Positions 6,369-6,969 of a stretch of 6,969 nt of DNA are shown in pieces (positions within the stretch are counted from its first letter, which is position 1; every line of letters starts with the position of its first letter). Both the position numbers and the translations under genes were made by a program. The stretch comes from Bacillota bacterium (lineage in GTDB: Bacteria; Bacillota; Clostridia; Lachnospirales; Cellulosilyticaceae), in the NCBI GenBank assembly GCA_023457875.1, contig JAEXBC010000516.1:1-6969 (forward strand). The letters run 5' to 3'. The notes under the pieces were generated by a model. The model was given only the letters and a program-made list of their open reading frames with translations. It did not search any database and had not been told where the DNA came from.

Positions 6369-6425
6369 TAACTTTAGTATGCAAATTTAGAGTATTTAAA
6401 AACTGATATCAACAGACTAAAGTTA
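6369..6425. promoter_or_regulatory. Inverted operator-like pair flanking the regulator promoter
   Basis: TAACTTTAGT (6369-6378) and ACTAAAGTTA (6416-6425) are perfect 10-base reverse complements, 37 bases apart, bracketing the promoter. The inner copy lies over the predicted start site and is part of the 16-base element shared with the methyltransferase promoter. The outer copy ends up just upstream of the -33 TTG. The layout suits autoregulation by the neighbouring regulator, with an upstream activating or looping site and a downstream repressing site. Binding is inferred. Confidence 0.6.
6382..6412 (-). promoter_or_regulatory. Promoter of the regulator-nuclease-TGT transcript
   Basis: On the minus strand TTG (6412-6410) is followed after exactly 20 bases by TAAATTTG (6389-6382), matching the Bacteroidota -33/-7 consensus. 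Transcription should start near 6375, only about 15 bases before the ATG at 6360, so the mRNA is close to leaderless. Operator-like repeats sit on both sides: one over the start site, one just upstream of the -33 element. Confidence 0.75.
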
Positions 6426-6523
6426 GCATCTAGTTTTTTGTTTATGTTCTAAGTTCAAAAACTTGTTTAAAATTATTTTTGGCTATTATTTCTTATAATT
6501 AATGAAAAGTTAAATAAAAAATT
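6426..6523. other. AT-rich spacer between the cassette promoter and the terminator
   Basis: No gene is visible here. It holds one short hairpin, AAGTT (6451-6455) with AACTT (6460-6464), and an isolated TATTTTTG (6474-6481) on the plus strand with no TTG at the right distance. Otherwise it is A/T-rich sequence. Confidence 0.5.
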
Positions 6524-6558
6524 AAGCCTACCTATGTTATTTACATATAAGTAGGCTT
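6524..6558. terminator. Intrinsic terminator of the recoded minus-strand gene, copy of the 2065-2096 stem
   Basis: AAGCCTAC (6524-6531) pairs with GTAGGCTT (6551-6558), and TATGT (6533-6537) pairs with ACATA (6543-6547) inside the stem. On the minus strand the hairpin is followed by a T-rich run, and it begins five bases after the TAA (6563-6565) of the gene transcribed toward it. The outer arms AAGCCTACCTA and AAGTAGGCTTT are identical to those of the terminator at 2065-2096. Confidence 0.85.
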
Positions 6559-6562
6559 TGTG

Positions 6563-6969
6563 TTAATTATTATGATTAAGTTCTATTTCAGTTCTACTAT
6601 CTAGCTGTGCTTTTGCTTGTTTATATCACTTTCCTTCTTTTTTAACATAAATCTGAGCCATATTAATAGGTATCATTCAGGTAAGTTTATTAATTTTTCC
6701 TGTATCTAATGCTGTAGCTATATTGCAATATATAATATCTGATAAAGCATATTTAGTAATATTACCAGTGCTATATCAAAACACAGTATCTTCACCAAAG
6801 AAATTAATGTAATAAGCAAAATCACATTGATTATCTTCCTTAGCTTTTAATAGAGCCTTTAATTTACTGTCTTCAATCATATGCGTGCTATAATCTTTGT
6901 ACTTTATATCTCTGCACTTGATTTCAACAACAACTTTATGCCCTTTATATTCAAAGTAATAATCTACAG
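6563..6969 (-). CDS. PD-(D/E)XK nuclease-like protein read with TGA as tryptophan, 5' end outside the window
   Basis: The minus-strand frame entering at 6967 reads VDYYFEYKGHKVVVEIKCRD, an Asp followed 13 residues later by EIK, the core of a PD-(D/E)XK nuclease. It continues 134 codons to TAA at 6563-6565. On the way it crosses three TGA codons (6776-6778, 6677-6679, 6626-6628) and no other stop. Reading TGA as Trp gives DTVFWYST, KLTWMIPIN and GKWYKQAK, natural places for Trp, and no TGG occurs in frame. Sequence before, between and after the TGAs looks coding, with no frameshift. Together this favours reassigned TGA over decay. The gene is likely phage-borne, for DNA processing or host DNA attack, but the role is not shown. 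The 5' part lies beyond the window. The alternative is a pseudogene with three independent TGG-to-TGA changes. Confidence 0.7.

Noticed and set aside
6361..6384. TTG start adding eight residues to the regulator
   Set aside because: It overlaps the -7 box and the predicted transcription start; the ATG at 6360 gives a normal C-protein length.
6474..6481. TATTTTTG as a plus-strand -7 box
   Set aside because: No TTG lies at the 20-base distance used by the other promoters, and no plus-strand gene follows.
1..6969. tRNA, rRNA, CRISPR array or insertion sequence
   Set aside because: I saw no cloverleaf, no regularly spaced repeats and no transposase; in particular no suppressor tRNA for TGA is visible in this window.

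Overview
The window is the left end of an AT-rich integrated element, most likely a prophage, sitting in the chromosome of a member of the Bacteroidota. Three promoters fit the Bacteroidota consensus TTG-N20-TAnnTTTG with the same 20-base spacing. The first 128 bases are different DNA (74 of 128 bases are G or C, about 58%). They encode a piece of the ComM/YifB AAA+ ATPase, which is cut off in its Walker B region where the element begins.

Layout: (1) 3-128, 5' remnant of host comM. (2) 144-2049, plus strand, a promoter and a large serine recombinase with catalytic domain, recombinase domain, zinc ribbon, coiled coil and C-terminal tail; it is probably the integrase that put the element into comM. 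(3) 2065-2125, a terminator hairpin and a second perfect hairpin between converging genes. (4) 6360 down to 2127, minus strand, a restriction-modification-like cassette: a C-protein-like XRE regulator, an unknown 140-aa protein, a PD-(D/E)XK endonuclease, a protein with the active-site layout of tRNA-guanine transglycosylase (TGT/DpdA superfamily), and two beta-class SPPY DNA methyltransferases. It has two promoters, one before the regulator and one before the methyltransferases, and both carry the same 16-base -7/start-site element. (5) 6524-6558, a terminator with the same stem arms as the one at 2065. (6) 6563-6969, minus strand, the 3' part of a PD-(D/E)XK nuclease-like gene that reads through only if TGA codes for tryptophan.

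How the parts may work together: the recombinase integrates the element. The methyltransferases protect DNA from the nuclease, and the regulator times the two promoters through the shared operator. The TGT-like gene lies between nuclease and methyltransferases in the nuclease transcription unit. This suggests a base-exchange step on DNA (or RNA) as part of the defence, a combination I do not recognise as a named system.

The second surprise is a change of genetic code inside the window. The recombinase and cassette use TGG for Trp, and one cassette gene stops at TGA. The next gene, beyond the terminator, has three in-frame TGA codons at Trp-like positions and no TGG. Temperate phages with standard-code lysogeny genes and recoded lytic genes are known and would explain this.
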